Assembly (NCBI RefSeq): GCF_002940665.1
Contig: NZ_MIGY01000003.1
Coordinates: forward strand, 787,573-851,572
Length of the DNA stretch: 64,000 bases
Reading direction: 5' to 3'
Source: Xanthomonas arboricola
Lineage (GTDB): Bacteria; Pseudomonadota; Gammaproteobacteria; Xanthomonadales; Xanthomonadaceae
Shown here: positions 18,417 through 25,935 of the stretch, one piece after another
How positions within the stretch are numbered: the first letter of the stretch is position 1
Layout: the number at the start of each line of letters is the position of its first letter
Notes under the pieces: model-generated
Seen by the model: only the letters and a program-made list of their open reading frames with translations
Told to the model about the DNA's origin: nothing
Databases searched by the model: none
Translations under genes and position numbers: made by a program

Positions 18417-18976
18417 TGCTTTACGCGCAAGTCCACCTCACGCTGCCCGACTGGATCCACGCGCATGTCGACGACAGCCGCGCCTATCCCAGCGACGAGG
18501 ACAAGGTGGCGCTGGCAATCGAACTGTCGCGGATGAATGTGCAAGAGCGCAGCGGCGGCCCGTTCGGTGCGGTCGTGTTCGGCCCGGACCACCGCATCAT
18601 CGCCGCGGCGGTGAACCGCGTGGTGCCGCAGACCACCTCGCTGGCGCATGCCGAAAACATGGCCTACATGCTCGCGCAGCAGCGCCTGCAGACGCCGCGT
18701 CTGAACGATGTGCTGTCGCCGGTGACGCTGGCCACCTCGGCGCAGCCGTGCTGCCAGTGCTACGGCGCCACGGTGTGGGCCGGCATCGACCGCCTGCTGA
18801 TCGGCGCACGCGCCGAAGACGTGATGGCGCTGACCGAATTCGACGAAGGCCCGCTGCCTGCCGACTGGGTGGGCGAGCTCACCCGCCGCGGCATCGAGGT
18901 GGTGCGCGACGTGCATCGCGACCAGGCCTGCGCGGTGCTGCGCAACTATGGCGAGGGCGGCGGTGACCATTATTGA
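18416..18976 (+). CDS. nucleoside/guanine deaminase-family protein (CDA fold)
   Basis: A 186-residue zinc-dependent deaminase of the cytidine/deoxycytidylate deaminase superfamily. Zinc-site motifs are LAHAEN near residue 80 (H and catalytic E) and QPCCQCYGA (two Cys) near residue 108, with GGPFGAVVFG as substrate loop. The arrangement is nearer to guanine deaminase and related purine deaminases than to TadA. Expected cytoplasmic role is base or nucleoside salvage. The ATG at 18416 overlaps the stop of the Cys-rich protein gene, and rlmM follows 36 bases later. Confidence 0.88.
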   Translation: MLYAQVHLTLPDWIHAHVDDSRAYPSDEDKVALAIELSRMNVQERSGGPFGAVVFGPDHRIIAAAVNRVVPQTTSLAHAENMAYMLAQQRLQTPRLNDVLSPVTLATSAQPCCQCYGATVWAGIDRLLIGARAEDVMALTEFDEGPLPADWVGELTRRGIEVVRDVHRDQACAVLRNYGEGGGDHY

Positions 18977-19012
18977 GCTGCCCCGCAGCGGTCGCGCACG
19001 CCGGGCACCGCG

Positions 19013-20056
19013 ATGAGCGGCCTGCTGTGTTACTGCCGCCAGGGCTTCGAGCCGGAGCTGGCCGCCGAGTTGAGCGCGCGCGCCGCATTCGTCGGCATCG
19101 CCGGCTATGCGCGTACCCAGCGCAACGACGGCTATGTGCTGTTCGTCTGCGATGAGGCCGCACAACTGGCCACCAAGCTGCACTGGCGCGAGCTGATCTT
19201 CGCGCGGCAGAAGCTGGTGGTGGTCGCCGAACTCAAGGGCATCGACCCGAAGGACCGCATCACGCCGATCCTGGCCGCACTGGAAGGCCAGCCGCGTTTC
19301 GGCGATCTGTGGGTGGAGCACCCGGATTCGGACGCAGGCAAGCCGCTGGCAGGGCTGGCGCGCAGCTTCGGCAATGCCTTACGCCCGGCCTTGCGCAAGG
19401 CCGGCCTGCTCACCGACAAGCCGCAGCCGCGCCTGGCACGGCTGCATATCTGTTTTCTCGATGGCGACCACGCCTTGCTGGCGGTGGCCGACAGTGCCGA
19501 CAGCGCGCCCTGGCCTCTGGGCATTCCACGTTTGAAGCTGTTGCCGGAGGCGCCATCGCGCTCGGCGCTGAAGCTCGACGAAGCCCTGCTCACCCTGCTC
19601 GCACCGGAGGAACGCGAAGCGCTGGTCAAACCCGGCATGCGCGCCGCCGACCTGGGCGCGGCTCCCGGCGGCTGGACCTGGGTGCTCACCCGCCAGCACC
19701 TGCATGTCACCAGCGTCGACAACGGCCCGCTACGCGAGCATGTGCTGGAGACCGGCCTGGTCGAGCATCTGCGCGCCGACGGCTTTCATTGGAAGCCTGC
19801 GCAGGCGCTGGACTGGATGGTCTGCGACATGGTAGAGCAACCGCGCCGCGTGGCCGAACGCATGGCCACCTGGATCCGCGAAGGCTGGTGCCGCAACACC
19901 ATCTTCAACCTCAAGCTGCCGATGAAAAAGCGCTGGGACGAGACCCGCCTGTGCCTGGACCTGTTCGAGCAGCAGGCCGAGAAATCGCTGATCGTGCGTG
20001 CCAAGCAGCTGTATCACGATCGTGAGGAGATCACGGTGCTGGCGATGCGGGGTTAG
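19013..20056 (+). CDS. rlmM: 23S rRNA 2'-O-ribose C2498 methyltransferase
   Basis: A 347-residue RlmM (YgdE) enzyme. The N-terminal THUMP-like part starts GLLCYCRQGFEPELAAEL; the SAM-dependent Rossmann methyltransferase domain has GMRAADLGAAPGGWTWVL, the catalytic DWMVCDMVEQPRR and a late KLPMKKRWDE lysine, giving the K-D-K-E set of ribose methyltransferases. It modifies C2498 in the peptidyl transferase centre. The ATG at 19013 matches family start. A degenerate 7-bp repeat begins six bases after the stop. Confidence 0.96.
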   Translation: MSGLLCYCRQGFEPELAAELSARAAFVGIAGYARTQRNDGYVLFVCDEAAQLATKLHWRELIFARQKLVVVAELKGIDPKDRITPILAALEGQPRFGDLWVEHPDSDAGKPLAGLARSFGNALRPALRKAGLLTDKPQPRLARLHICFLDGDHALLAVADSADSAPWPLGIPRLKLLPEAPSRSALKLDEALLTLLAPEEREALVKPGMRAADLGAAPGGWTWVLTRQHLHVTSVDNGPLREHVLETGLVEHLRADGFHWKPAQALDWMVCDMVEQPRRVAERMATWIREGWCRNTIFNLKLPMKKRWDETRLCLDLFEQQAEKSLIVRAKQLYHDREEITVLAMRG

Positions 20057-20061
20057 GAGCT

Positions 20062-20089
20062 GGGATTCGGGATTGGGGAATCGGGAGTC
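20062..20089. repeat. 7-bp tandem repeat, four degenerate copies
   Basis: GGGATTC, GGGATTG, GGGAATC and GGGAGTC follow one another from 20062 to 20089. It is the same heptad as at 8793 but each copy differs, and it again lies immediately behind a stop codon. The rest of the gap to 20328 is unremarkable. Confidence 0.85.
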
Positions 20090-20327
20090 GTAAAAGCGGG
20101 GGATTGGTGGCGTTGTTGCTGTGGGTGCTGGCGGGTATCGCGTGAGTTGGTGTGGTGATTCACCTGCGCCAGTCGCGCTGATGGCAGTCCGGTGTGATTG
20201 CTGGGCAGCCGCTTTCGGTGCTGGACTGCAGGGCCTGTGGGGACTTCATCGTGGCAGGCTGGTGCGTGCCAGCCTGCTCGCCTGGCTCAGGCGGGCCTGC
20301 TCCATCGATTGACGGAGCGAGGCGCGA

Positions 20328-21437
20328 TCACAGCACGATCCGCTTGCTGCCCTCCCGGGCCGAGCGATAGATCGCATCGACGATGCGGATGTCGCGCAGG
20401 CCTTCTTCGCCGGGCGCACGCAGCGGAGTGCCGTTGATGATGGCCAGCGCGTCCTCGTCCATCTGCAATGCCTGCTGGTGCGGCACCTTGGCGTCGAACA
20501 CGCGCCCGTCGCTGGCCTTGCCGGTCACGCCCTGGTAGCTCTGAAACGGCGACAACTCGTACCAGCCGCGCTCGCATTCGGCGCGCAGCACATTCATGTT
20601 GTTCCCGAAGCTGGTCTTGCACTGTGCACGCACCGCGTTCGGGAATTCCAGGGTGAAGTCCATATGCTCGTCGACTTCGTCGAACAATTCGGGACGATCG
20701 GTCCAGCGCTTGGCGGTCACGGCCAGCGGCTCGCTGCCCACCGTGTAGCGCGCGGCATTGAGCGGATACACGCCCATGTCGTACATCGCCCCGCCGCCGA
20801 ACTGGGAGCGCAAGCGCCACGGACGATCGGCCTTGGTCGCATCGTGATAGCCGTTGTAGCCGGCCTCGGCGCGCACACGCTGCATCGCGCCGAACGGCTT
20901 GTCGCTGGCCATCGCGATCAGGCGACGCGTGTTGGGTTCGTGCTGCATGCGGTAACCGATCGTCAGCGCCACCTTGTTGCGCTTGCACGCCGCGATCATC
21001 GCCTCGCATTCGCCGGCATGCATCGCCATCGGCTTCTCGCACCAGACGTGCTTGCCGGCCGCCGCCGCGCGCAGGGTCAGCGGCGCATGTAGATGGGTCG
21101 GCGTGACGATGTACACCACGTCGATGTCGTCGTTGTCGGCGATCCGGTCGAAGTTCTCGTAGTTGTAGATGTTGCGATCGGCGATGCCGTACTTGGCCTG
21201 CCACTGCGGAATCTTCGCGGGCGTGCCGGTGACGATGCCGGCCAGCCGGCAATGCTTGGTCAATGCCAGGCCCGGCGCGAGCTGTTCGCTGGCATAGCTG
21301 CCCAGGCCGGCCAATGCCACGTTGAGCGGTTTGCCCGGCTTTTTCTTCGGCAATGCCCAGCCGGGTGCAGCAAGCAGGACGCCTGCACCGCCGAATGCGG
21401 CGAGCAAACGACGACGTGTGATCGATTCCACGGACAT
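20328..21437 (-). CDS. Gfo/Idh/MocA family oxidoreductase, Tat-exported
   Basis: A 369-residue dehydrogenase-like protein with a twin-arginine signal (ITRRRLLAAFGGAGVLLAA) at the N-terminus, so it should fold with its nucleotide cofactor and be exported to the periplasm. After cleavage come the Rossmann segment NVALAGLGSYA, the EKPMAMHAGE motif with the conserved Lys-Pro, and the family C-terminal beta-sheet domain. Substrate is probably a sugar, as in glucose-fructose oxidoreductase relatives. ATG 21437 has AAGGAGG at ideal distance; an in-frame start 12 codons upstream does not. Divergent from the SMP-30-like gene, with a 265-base shared upstream region. Confidence 0.93.
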   Translation of the reverse strand: MSVESITRRRLLAAFGGAGVLLAAPGWALPKKKPGKPLNVALAGLGSYASEQLAPGLALTKHCRLAGIVTGTPAKIPQWQAKYGIADRNIYNYENFDRIADNDDIDVVYIVTPTHLHAPLTLRAAAAGKHVWCEKPMAMHAGECEAMIAACKRNKVALTIGYRMQHEPNTRRLIAMASDKPFGAMQRVRAEAGYNGYHDATKADRPWRLRSQFGGGAMYDMGVYPLNAARYTVGSEPLAVTAKRWTDRPELFDEVDEHMDFTLEFPNAVRAQCKTSFGNNMNVLRAECERGWYELSPFQSYQGVTGKASDGRVFDAKVPHQQALQMDEDALAIINGTPLRAPGEEGLRDIRIVDAIYRSAREGSKRIVL

Positions 21438-21702
21438 GCAAACCTCCTTGGCAAGATTGAGAGCGGCTGACACCGTCGCGTGCGGTCGTCAGCGATGACG
21501 ACGACAGCACTCGCACCGGAGTGTCAGTGGACACGTGCCGCACCGCGGCCCATTCGCACTGCCCGCAGATGGGCGCAGTGCTGCTGTTGGTCGCTCGTCG
21601 GCCAATGCTGCCCGGGCACCTTACTTGATCGTGCGTGATTACCGCCATGGCCGCTGCGCACGTTCTGGCACACTGGCAACGATCCCATCCGGAGCACGCC
21701 GC

Positions 21703-22605
21703 ATGACCGCCATCGCCCGCCGCCGTTTCCTGCCATTGGCGCTACTGTTGTCCAGCTCGCTTGCGGTCGCTGCCGATGCGCCGTTCGTTGCGCGCGACCT
21801 GATCGGCGATGGCGCCTTCACCCACAATGCCGAGGGTCCTGCGGCCGGACCGGATGGCGCGCTTTACGCGGTGAATCTGGGCAAGGACGGCACCATCGCG
21901 CGCATTGCCCTGCACGCCGATGGCAGCGCCAAGGCAGAGGTCTTCGTGACCTTGCCCGACGGCAGCACCGGCAATGGCATCCGCTTCCGCGACGGGACGA
22001 TGTACGTGGCCGATTACACCGGCCACAAGATCCTGCAGGTGAACCTGCAGACGCGCGCGGTCAGCACCTTCGCCTCGCTGCCCGACGCCGACGGCCCCAA
22101 CGATCTGGCGATTGCGCCCGATGGCAGCGTCTATGCAAGCGATCCGAACTGGAAAGACAACAGCGGCCGCCTGTGGCACATCAGCCGCGAGGGCGTCGTC
22201 GCGTTGATGGAATCGGGCATGACCACGCCCAACGGGCTGGACGTCAGCCCCGACGGCAAGCATCTCTACGTCAACGAAAGCGTGTCGCGCAAGGTGTGGG
22301 TCTACGACCGCCTCGATGGCGGCCTGCGCAACAAGCGCCTGCTGATCAGCTTCCCCGACTTCGGCATGGATGGCATGCGTTGCGATGCCGACGGCAATCT
22401 CTATATCGCCCGCTACGATGCCGGGCAGATCGCGGTGGTCTCGCCGCAGGGCAAGTTGCTGCGCACGGTCGTGTTGAAGGGCCGCAAGGCCAGCAACGTC
22501 GCCTTCGGCGGCACCGATGGCAAACAGGTGTTCGTGACCTTGCAGGATCGTGGCGCAGTTGAAACGTTCAGGTCCGATCGCCCGGGCCGCGAAACCGGAC
22601 ACTGA
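21703..22605 (+). CDS. SMP-30/gluconolactonase-like exported beta-propeller
   Basis: A 300-residue protein with a signal peptide (RRRFLPLALLLSSSLAVAADA) and repeated propeller-blade motifs of the SMP-30/gluconolactonase/NHL type: GPAAGPDGALYAVN, GNGIRFRDGTMYVADY, PNDLAIAPDGSVYASD, TPNGLDVSPDGKHLYV, GMDGMRCDADGNLYIA. Members hydrolyse sugar lactones using a divalent cation. Its position back to back with an exported sugar-type oxidoreductase suggests a periplasmic pair (oxidation, then lactone opening), which is inference from context only. Confidence 0.87.
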   Translation: MTAIARRRFLPLALLLSSSLAVAADAPFVARDLIGDGAFTHNAEGPAAGPDGALYAVNLGKDGTIARIALHADGSAKAEVFVTLPDGSTGNGIRFRDGTMYVADYTGHKILQVNLQTRAVSTFASLPDADGPNDLAIAPDGSVYASDPNWKDNSGRLWHISREGVVALMESGMTTPNGLDVSPDGKHLYVNESVSRKVWVYDRLDGGLRNKRLLISFPDFGMDGMRCDADGNLYIARYDAGQIAVVSPQGKLLRTVVLKGRKASNVAFGGTDGKQVFVTLQDRGAVETFRSDRPGRETGH

Positions 22606-22686
22606 AACTGCTGCGCGCGTCGCAACGGTTCTCAGGTCGCGCAACAGCGCCCTGGCATCCTGCAGGTCACCCGTGGAGGACTCCCC

Positions 22687-23409
22687 ATGCAACCGATCGA
22701 ACTCAAGGACGCGGCGGCCTTCGGCAACGAATTCCTGCGCCTGACCCTGCTGCAGGGATTCCAATCGCTGACCAAGCGCGATCTGGAATTGCTGATCTTC
22801 GTGCTGCTCGAACGCGACGGCGCTATCTCGCGCAACAGCTCCAACGCGATGGTCGCGCTGCAACTGCGGGTGACCTCGGCCAAGGTCAAGGCGTTGCGTC
22901 GCGACGGCTATGCGCGCTGGCGCTCGCTGGTGCCCGAGGAAGGCGACGCGGCGATGCAGCGTATCGTCGCCAACGTGCTCACCGAAGACAATCTGCGCTC
23001 CGGTGCCAAGCACGTCAGCGAACGCAGCCGCAAGGAAGGCTTTCTGGCGGTGCGCATCGAACACCCGGACGACGCGCAGCAATTCGAACAGGCCATCCTG
23101 GATGTCGGAGCCTTGCCGGTGTACGAGCGCAATCGCGAAGTGGTCGCGGTGCGCTTCGACACGCTGCTGAAAGTCGCCGAACGCTGGGGCTATCTGCAGC
23201 CGGACCCGCAGGCCACCGTGCGCCAATTGCAAAAGCTCACGCCAACCGCCGAGGAAGTGGCGGACCTGCTGAAGAAGGACATCGCGCAGGTGCGCTGGGA
23301 CGATGTACGGCGCGCGCTCAACAGCCTTGGCGCCAAGGCCGTGGCCAGCACTGCCGAGGGCGGTCTGAAGGGCTTGTTGAAGATCGTGTTTCCGTTCATC
23401 CCCGGCTGA
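22687..23409 (+). CDS. unrecognised protein with winged-helix-like N-terminal region
   Basis: 240 residues, no signal peptide or membrane helix; highly charged and mostly helical in appearance. The N-terminal segment (LQGFQSLTKRDLELLIFVLL, then VALQLRVTSAKVKALRRDGY at about residues 57-76) looks like a winged helix in which VTSAKVKALR would be the recognition helix. The middle (VRIEHPDDAQQFEQAILDVG) and the C-terminus (EEVADLLKKDIAQVRWDDVR, ending KGLLKIVFPFIPG) match nothing I know. A GGAGGACTCCCC precedes the ATG. It stands alone between exported proteins, with no operon partner to suggest a role. Confidence 0.7.
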   Translation: MQPIELKDAAAFGNEFLRLTLLQGFQSLTKRDLELLIFVLLERDGAISRNSSNAMVALQLRVTSAKVKALRRDGYARWRSLVPEEGDAAMQRIVANVLTEDNLRSGAKHVSERSRKEGFLAVRIEHPDDAQQFEQAILDVGALPVYERNREVVAVRFDTLLKVAERWGYLQPDPQATVRQLQKLTPTAEEVADLLKKDIAQVRWDDVRRALNSLGAKAVASTAEGGLKGLLKIVFPFIPG

Positions 23410-23621
23410 GCTGCCGTACCGGGTGCAATGTGCGAGGTTGCGGTGCGGCCATGGGTTCCGGCTCCGGTCGCGGTTGGCCGATGGCGCATCGCGCACGCCG
23501 CACAGACCGCCGGCCTGGGCATACGCAGGCACTGTCGCCATACGGCGAGCACGCGGTGCACGCACCTCAAGACGCCCGACAGCCTCTATGCTTGCGGGCT
23601 GTTCCACGTCAGGGGGATCTG

Positions 23622-24017
23622 ATGACCACCATGCGTACCGTTTCGTTTTCCGTGTTGCTGCTGCTCGGCGGCCACGCGCTCGCGCAACAGGCGCCGACGC
23701 CGGCCAGCAGCATGCCGCTGATCGATGTGCCCAATGTGATTCGCACCCAGCCGCTGTCCAGCGGCGAGGTCACCCATCAGGCCCAGCTGGAGCGTCCACG
23801 CGGCGAATCCAGCGTGATCGTGCGCTCGATCCAGCCCAACAGCGTGGTCGGCAGCTACCGCATCGACTTCCAGGCCTTGGATACCGACGGCGACGGCAAC
23901 ATCAGTCGCGCCGAGGCACAGGCCAACCCGGCACTGGCAGATGAATTCGATGCGCTCGACACACGGCACAGCGGACACCTGAGCCGCGAACAGCTGAGCG
24001 GCTGGTTGATCCGGTAA
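23622..24017 (+). CDS. exported EF-hand domain protein
   Basis: 131 residues with a signal peptide (MRTVSFSVLLLLGGHALAQQ) and two EF-hand loops near the C-terminus: DTDGDGNISRAE at about residue 87, a canonical calcium site, and DTRHSGHLSREQ at about residue 112, degenerate. It is probably a periplasmic calcium-binding protein; such small EF-hand proteins are common in Xanthomonadaceae. ATG at 23622 follows AGGGGGATCTG; a second ATG three codons later would also work. Confidence 0.82.
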   Translation: MTTMRTVSFSVLLLLGGHALAQQAPTPASSMPLIDVPNVIRTQPLSSGEVTHQAQLERPRGESSVIVRSIQPNSVVGSYRIDFQALDTDGDGNISRAEAQANPALADEFDALDTRHSGHLSREQLSGWLIR

Positions 24018-24128
24018 ATCATCCGGCAGCACCGCAGACAAGTCCTGCGCGCCCGCGCTACACAGGCGCGCAGAGCCCTCTGCTTGCGACCGCCACGACC
24101 TCTTGCAGTGCCCGCTTCGGTCGGCTAG

Positions 24129-24149
24129 ATTGTATTTAACGGATACAAT
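24129..24149. promoter_or_regulatory. MarR-type operator, perfect 21-bp inverted repeat
   Basis: ATTGTAT (24129-24135), TTAACGG (spacer) and ATACAAT (24143-24149) form a perfect 7-7-7 palindrome. The right arm contains a possible -10 (TACAAT 24144-24149), and the operator ends 12 bases before the MarR ATG. By family precedent the regulator encoded directly downstream binds here and is released by a hydroxycinnamoyl-CoA thioester. Confidence 0.82.
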
Positions 24150-24161
24150 TTGGATGGCTTG

Positions 24162-24635
24162 ATGAGCGCTCGCCTGACCCTTGCCGCAGACCTTGGCTAT
24201 CAATTGCAACTGGCGACCCTGGCCTCCAGCCACGCCGCGCGCCAGGAACTGGCCGAACTGCATCTGACCCCGGCGCGCGTCACCGCCTTGATCCACATTC
24301 GCGACCAGCCCGGCTGCGACCAGACCGAACTGGGCAACCGCCTGCTGGTCAATCGCGCTGCCGGCATGAAGATCGCCAACGCACTGGCCGAGCAGGGCCT
24401 GATCGAACGCCTGGCCGGCCGCGACCGGCGCAGCAAGGGCCTGTACCTCACCCCGCTTGGCGAGCGCACGCTCGGCACCGCCCAGGGCTGTCTGGCGCGG
24501 GCGGTCGCGCGTACCTGCACCGGCCTGCAGGCCAGCGAGCAGCAGACCTTGCTGCGCCTGCTCTGCAAGTTGAACGCCAGCGCCGCGCTGGAACGGGCCG
24601 GAGTGCCGGACACCGCGCTCGCCGACGCACTGTGA
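24162..24635 (+). CDS. MarR-family regulator of the hydroxycinnamate genes
   Basis: 157 residues with the MarR winged helix: LTPARVTALIHIRDQPGCDQ, ELGNRLLVNRAAGMKIANAL (recognition helix) and the wing GLIERLAGRDRRSKGLYLTP. It is followed after 34 bases by the hydratase/lyase gene and preceded by a perfect palindrome, the layout of FerR/HcaR/CouR-type repressors that respond to feruloyl- or p-coumaroyl-CoA. Role is inferred from the neighbours. An in-frame TTG at 24150 is an alternative start, but ATG 24162 is more likely. Confidence 0.87.
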   Translation: MSARLTLAADLGYQLQLATLASSHAARQELAELHLTPARVTALIHIRDQPGCDQTELGNRLLVNRAAGMKIANALAEQGLIERLAGRDRRSKGLYLTPLGERTLGTAQGCLARAVARTCTGLQASEQQTLLRLLCKLNASAALERAGVPDTALADAL

Positions 24636-24669
24636 TTTCCACTCTGTACCCACTCGAAGGAGACGCCGC

Positions 24670-25497
24670 TTGAACGAGCATGACGTGGTATCGGTCCGCA
24701 TCGAACACCGCATTGCCTGGGTAAAGTTTGCACGCCCCGACAAACGCAACGCGATGAGCCCGGCGCTCAACCGCCGCATGATGGACGTGCTGGACGAGCT
24801 GGAATTCGACGACAACGTCGGCGTGCTGGTGCTCGGTGGCGAAGGCACCGCCTGGTCGGCCGGCATGGATCTGAAGGAATATTTCCGCGAAACCGAAGCC
24901 CAGGGCCTGCGCGGCGTGCGTCGCTCGCAGCGCGAATCCTACGGCTGGTTCCGCCGCCTGCGCTGGTACCAGAAGCCCACCATCGCGATGGTCAACGGCT
25001 GGTGTTTCGGCGGCGGCTTCGGGCCGTTGTTCGCCTGCGATCTGGCGATCGCCGCCGACGAGGCGCAGTTCGGCCTGTCGGAAATCAACTGGGGCATCCT
25101 GCCCGGCGGCGGCGTCACCAAGGTCGCGGTGGAGCTGCTGTCGATGCGCGATGCGATGTGGATGACGCTGACGGGCGAAATGGTGGACGGCAAGAAGGCC
25201 GCCGAATGGCGCCTGGTCAACGAAAGCGTGCCGCTGGAACGGCTGGAGGCGCGCACCCGCGAGGTGGCCGAGCTGCTGCTCAAAAAGAACCCGGTTGCGC
25301 TGAAATACGCAAAGGATGCGGTGCGTCGGGTCGGCACCATGACCTACGACGAAGCCGAAGATTATCTAGTGCGCATGCAGGAGGCGGCCAATTCGTTCGA
25401 CAACAACGCCCGCAAGGAAGGCATCCGCCAGTTCATCGACGAGAAGAGCTACAAGCCCGGCCTGGGCGCATACGATCTGACCAAGACCAGCGCCTGA
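24670..25497 (+). CDS. ech: p-hydroxycinnamoyl-CoA hydratase/lyase (feruloyl-CoA hydratase/lyase)
   Basis: A 275-residue crotonase-fold enzyme that hydrates feruloyl-, caffeoyl- or p-coumaroyl-CoA and cleaves it to the benzaldehyde (vanillin, protocatechualdehyde, 4-hydroxybenzaldehyde) and acetyl-CoA. The oxyanion-hole segments are SAGMDLKEYFRE near residue 66 and GWCFGGGFGPLFACDLAIA near residue 112; the catalytic Glu is in the FGLSEINWGILPGGG segment, all as in Pseudomonas Ech. It starts with TTG at 24670, fixed by AAGGAG seven bases upstream. Member of the block MarR-ech-(ALDH remnant)-CoA ligase. Confidence 0.95.
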   Translation: MNEHDVVSVRIEHRIAWVKFARPDKRNAMSPALNRRMMDVLDELEFDDNVGVLVLGGEGTAWSAGMDLKEYFRETEAQGLRGVRRSQRESYGWFRRLRWYQKPTIAMVNGWCFGGGFGPLFACDLAIAADEAQFGLSEINWGILPGGGVTKVAVELLSMRDAMWMTLTGEMVDGKKAAEWRLVNESVPLERLEARTREVAELLLKKNPVALKYAKDAVRRVGTMTYDEAEDYLVRMQEAANSFDNNARKEGIRQFIDEKSYKPGLGAYDLTKTSA

Positions 25498-25639
25498 GCG
25501 GGTCCTACGGTGCCTGAAACGATGCGTGCACCACGCGCATCGCTGGCGCTGCCCGTGGTTTTCTGCACCGAGGAGGGAGGATGGAAGCCGTGTCCGCAAC
25601 GCTGCGCGGGATCGCCGCGCGTGGGCCGTCGGGCCTGCT

Positions 25640-25779
25640 CATCCAGCGGGTTCAAGCACTCCGGGAGCGGCCGCGAAGACGGCATCGAAGAACCGCACGC
25701 GTTTCTCGAACCCAAAGCCATCAATCCCACTCAAGCCCTTCAGCACGCCGACCGCGCCGCGACCATGGCGCGGTCGTAA
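25640..25779 (+). pseudogene. remnant of an aldehyde dehydrogenase (vanillin dehydrogenase position)
   Basis: A frame ending at 25779 contains SGFKHSGSGREDGIEE and then HAFLEPKAI, which matches the C-terminal signature of NAD-dependent aldehyde dehydrogenases (GGxKxSGxGREDGIEGxxxFxExKxI). Nothing upstream in the 140 bases back to ech shows the rest of an ALDH, so only the last 30 or so codons survive. In comparable ferulate clusters the vanillin/4-hydroxybenzaldehyde dehydrogenase gene lies exactly between ech and the CoA ligase gene. The remaining gap (25498-25935) is otherwise unrecognisable. Confidence 0.55.
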
Positions 25780-25935
25780 CGCGATGCGGCAGGCACTGCG
25801 TTGTCCATCGCCTCCTGCGCTGCGTCCGCAGCGTCGGGTGAACGTTCGCTAGGTGTTCTGGCGCGCGTCAACCTTCAGCCGCAGCCGCCGTCGTCACGTC
25901 AGTCACCCACTCATCTGCATTCGGAAGACAGCGCC

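Noticed and set aside
21742-23607. 621-codon open frame spanning two plus-strand genes
   Set aside because: Covers the antisense of the SMP-30-like and winged-helix genes; no ribosome site or motif.
25510-25779. The ALDH-like frame as a functional small protein
   Set aside because: Only the last 30 or so codons resemble ALDH and the upstream part is unrelated; treated as a pseudogene remnant.
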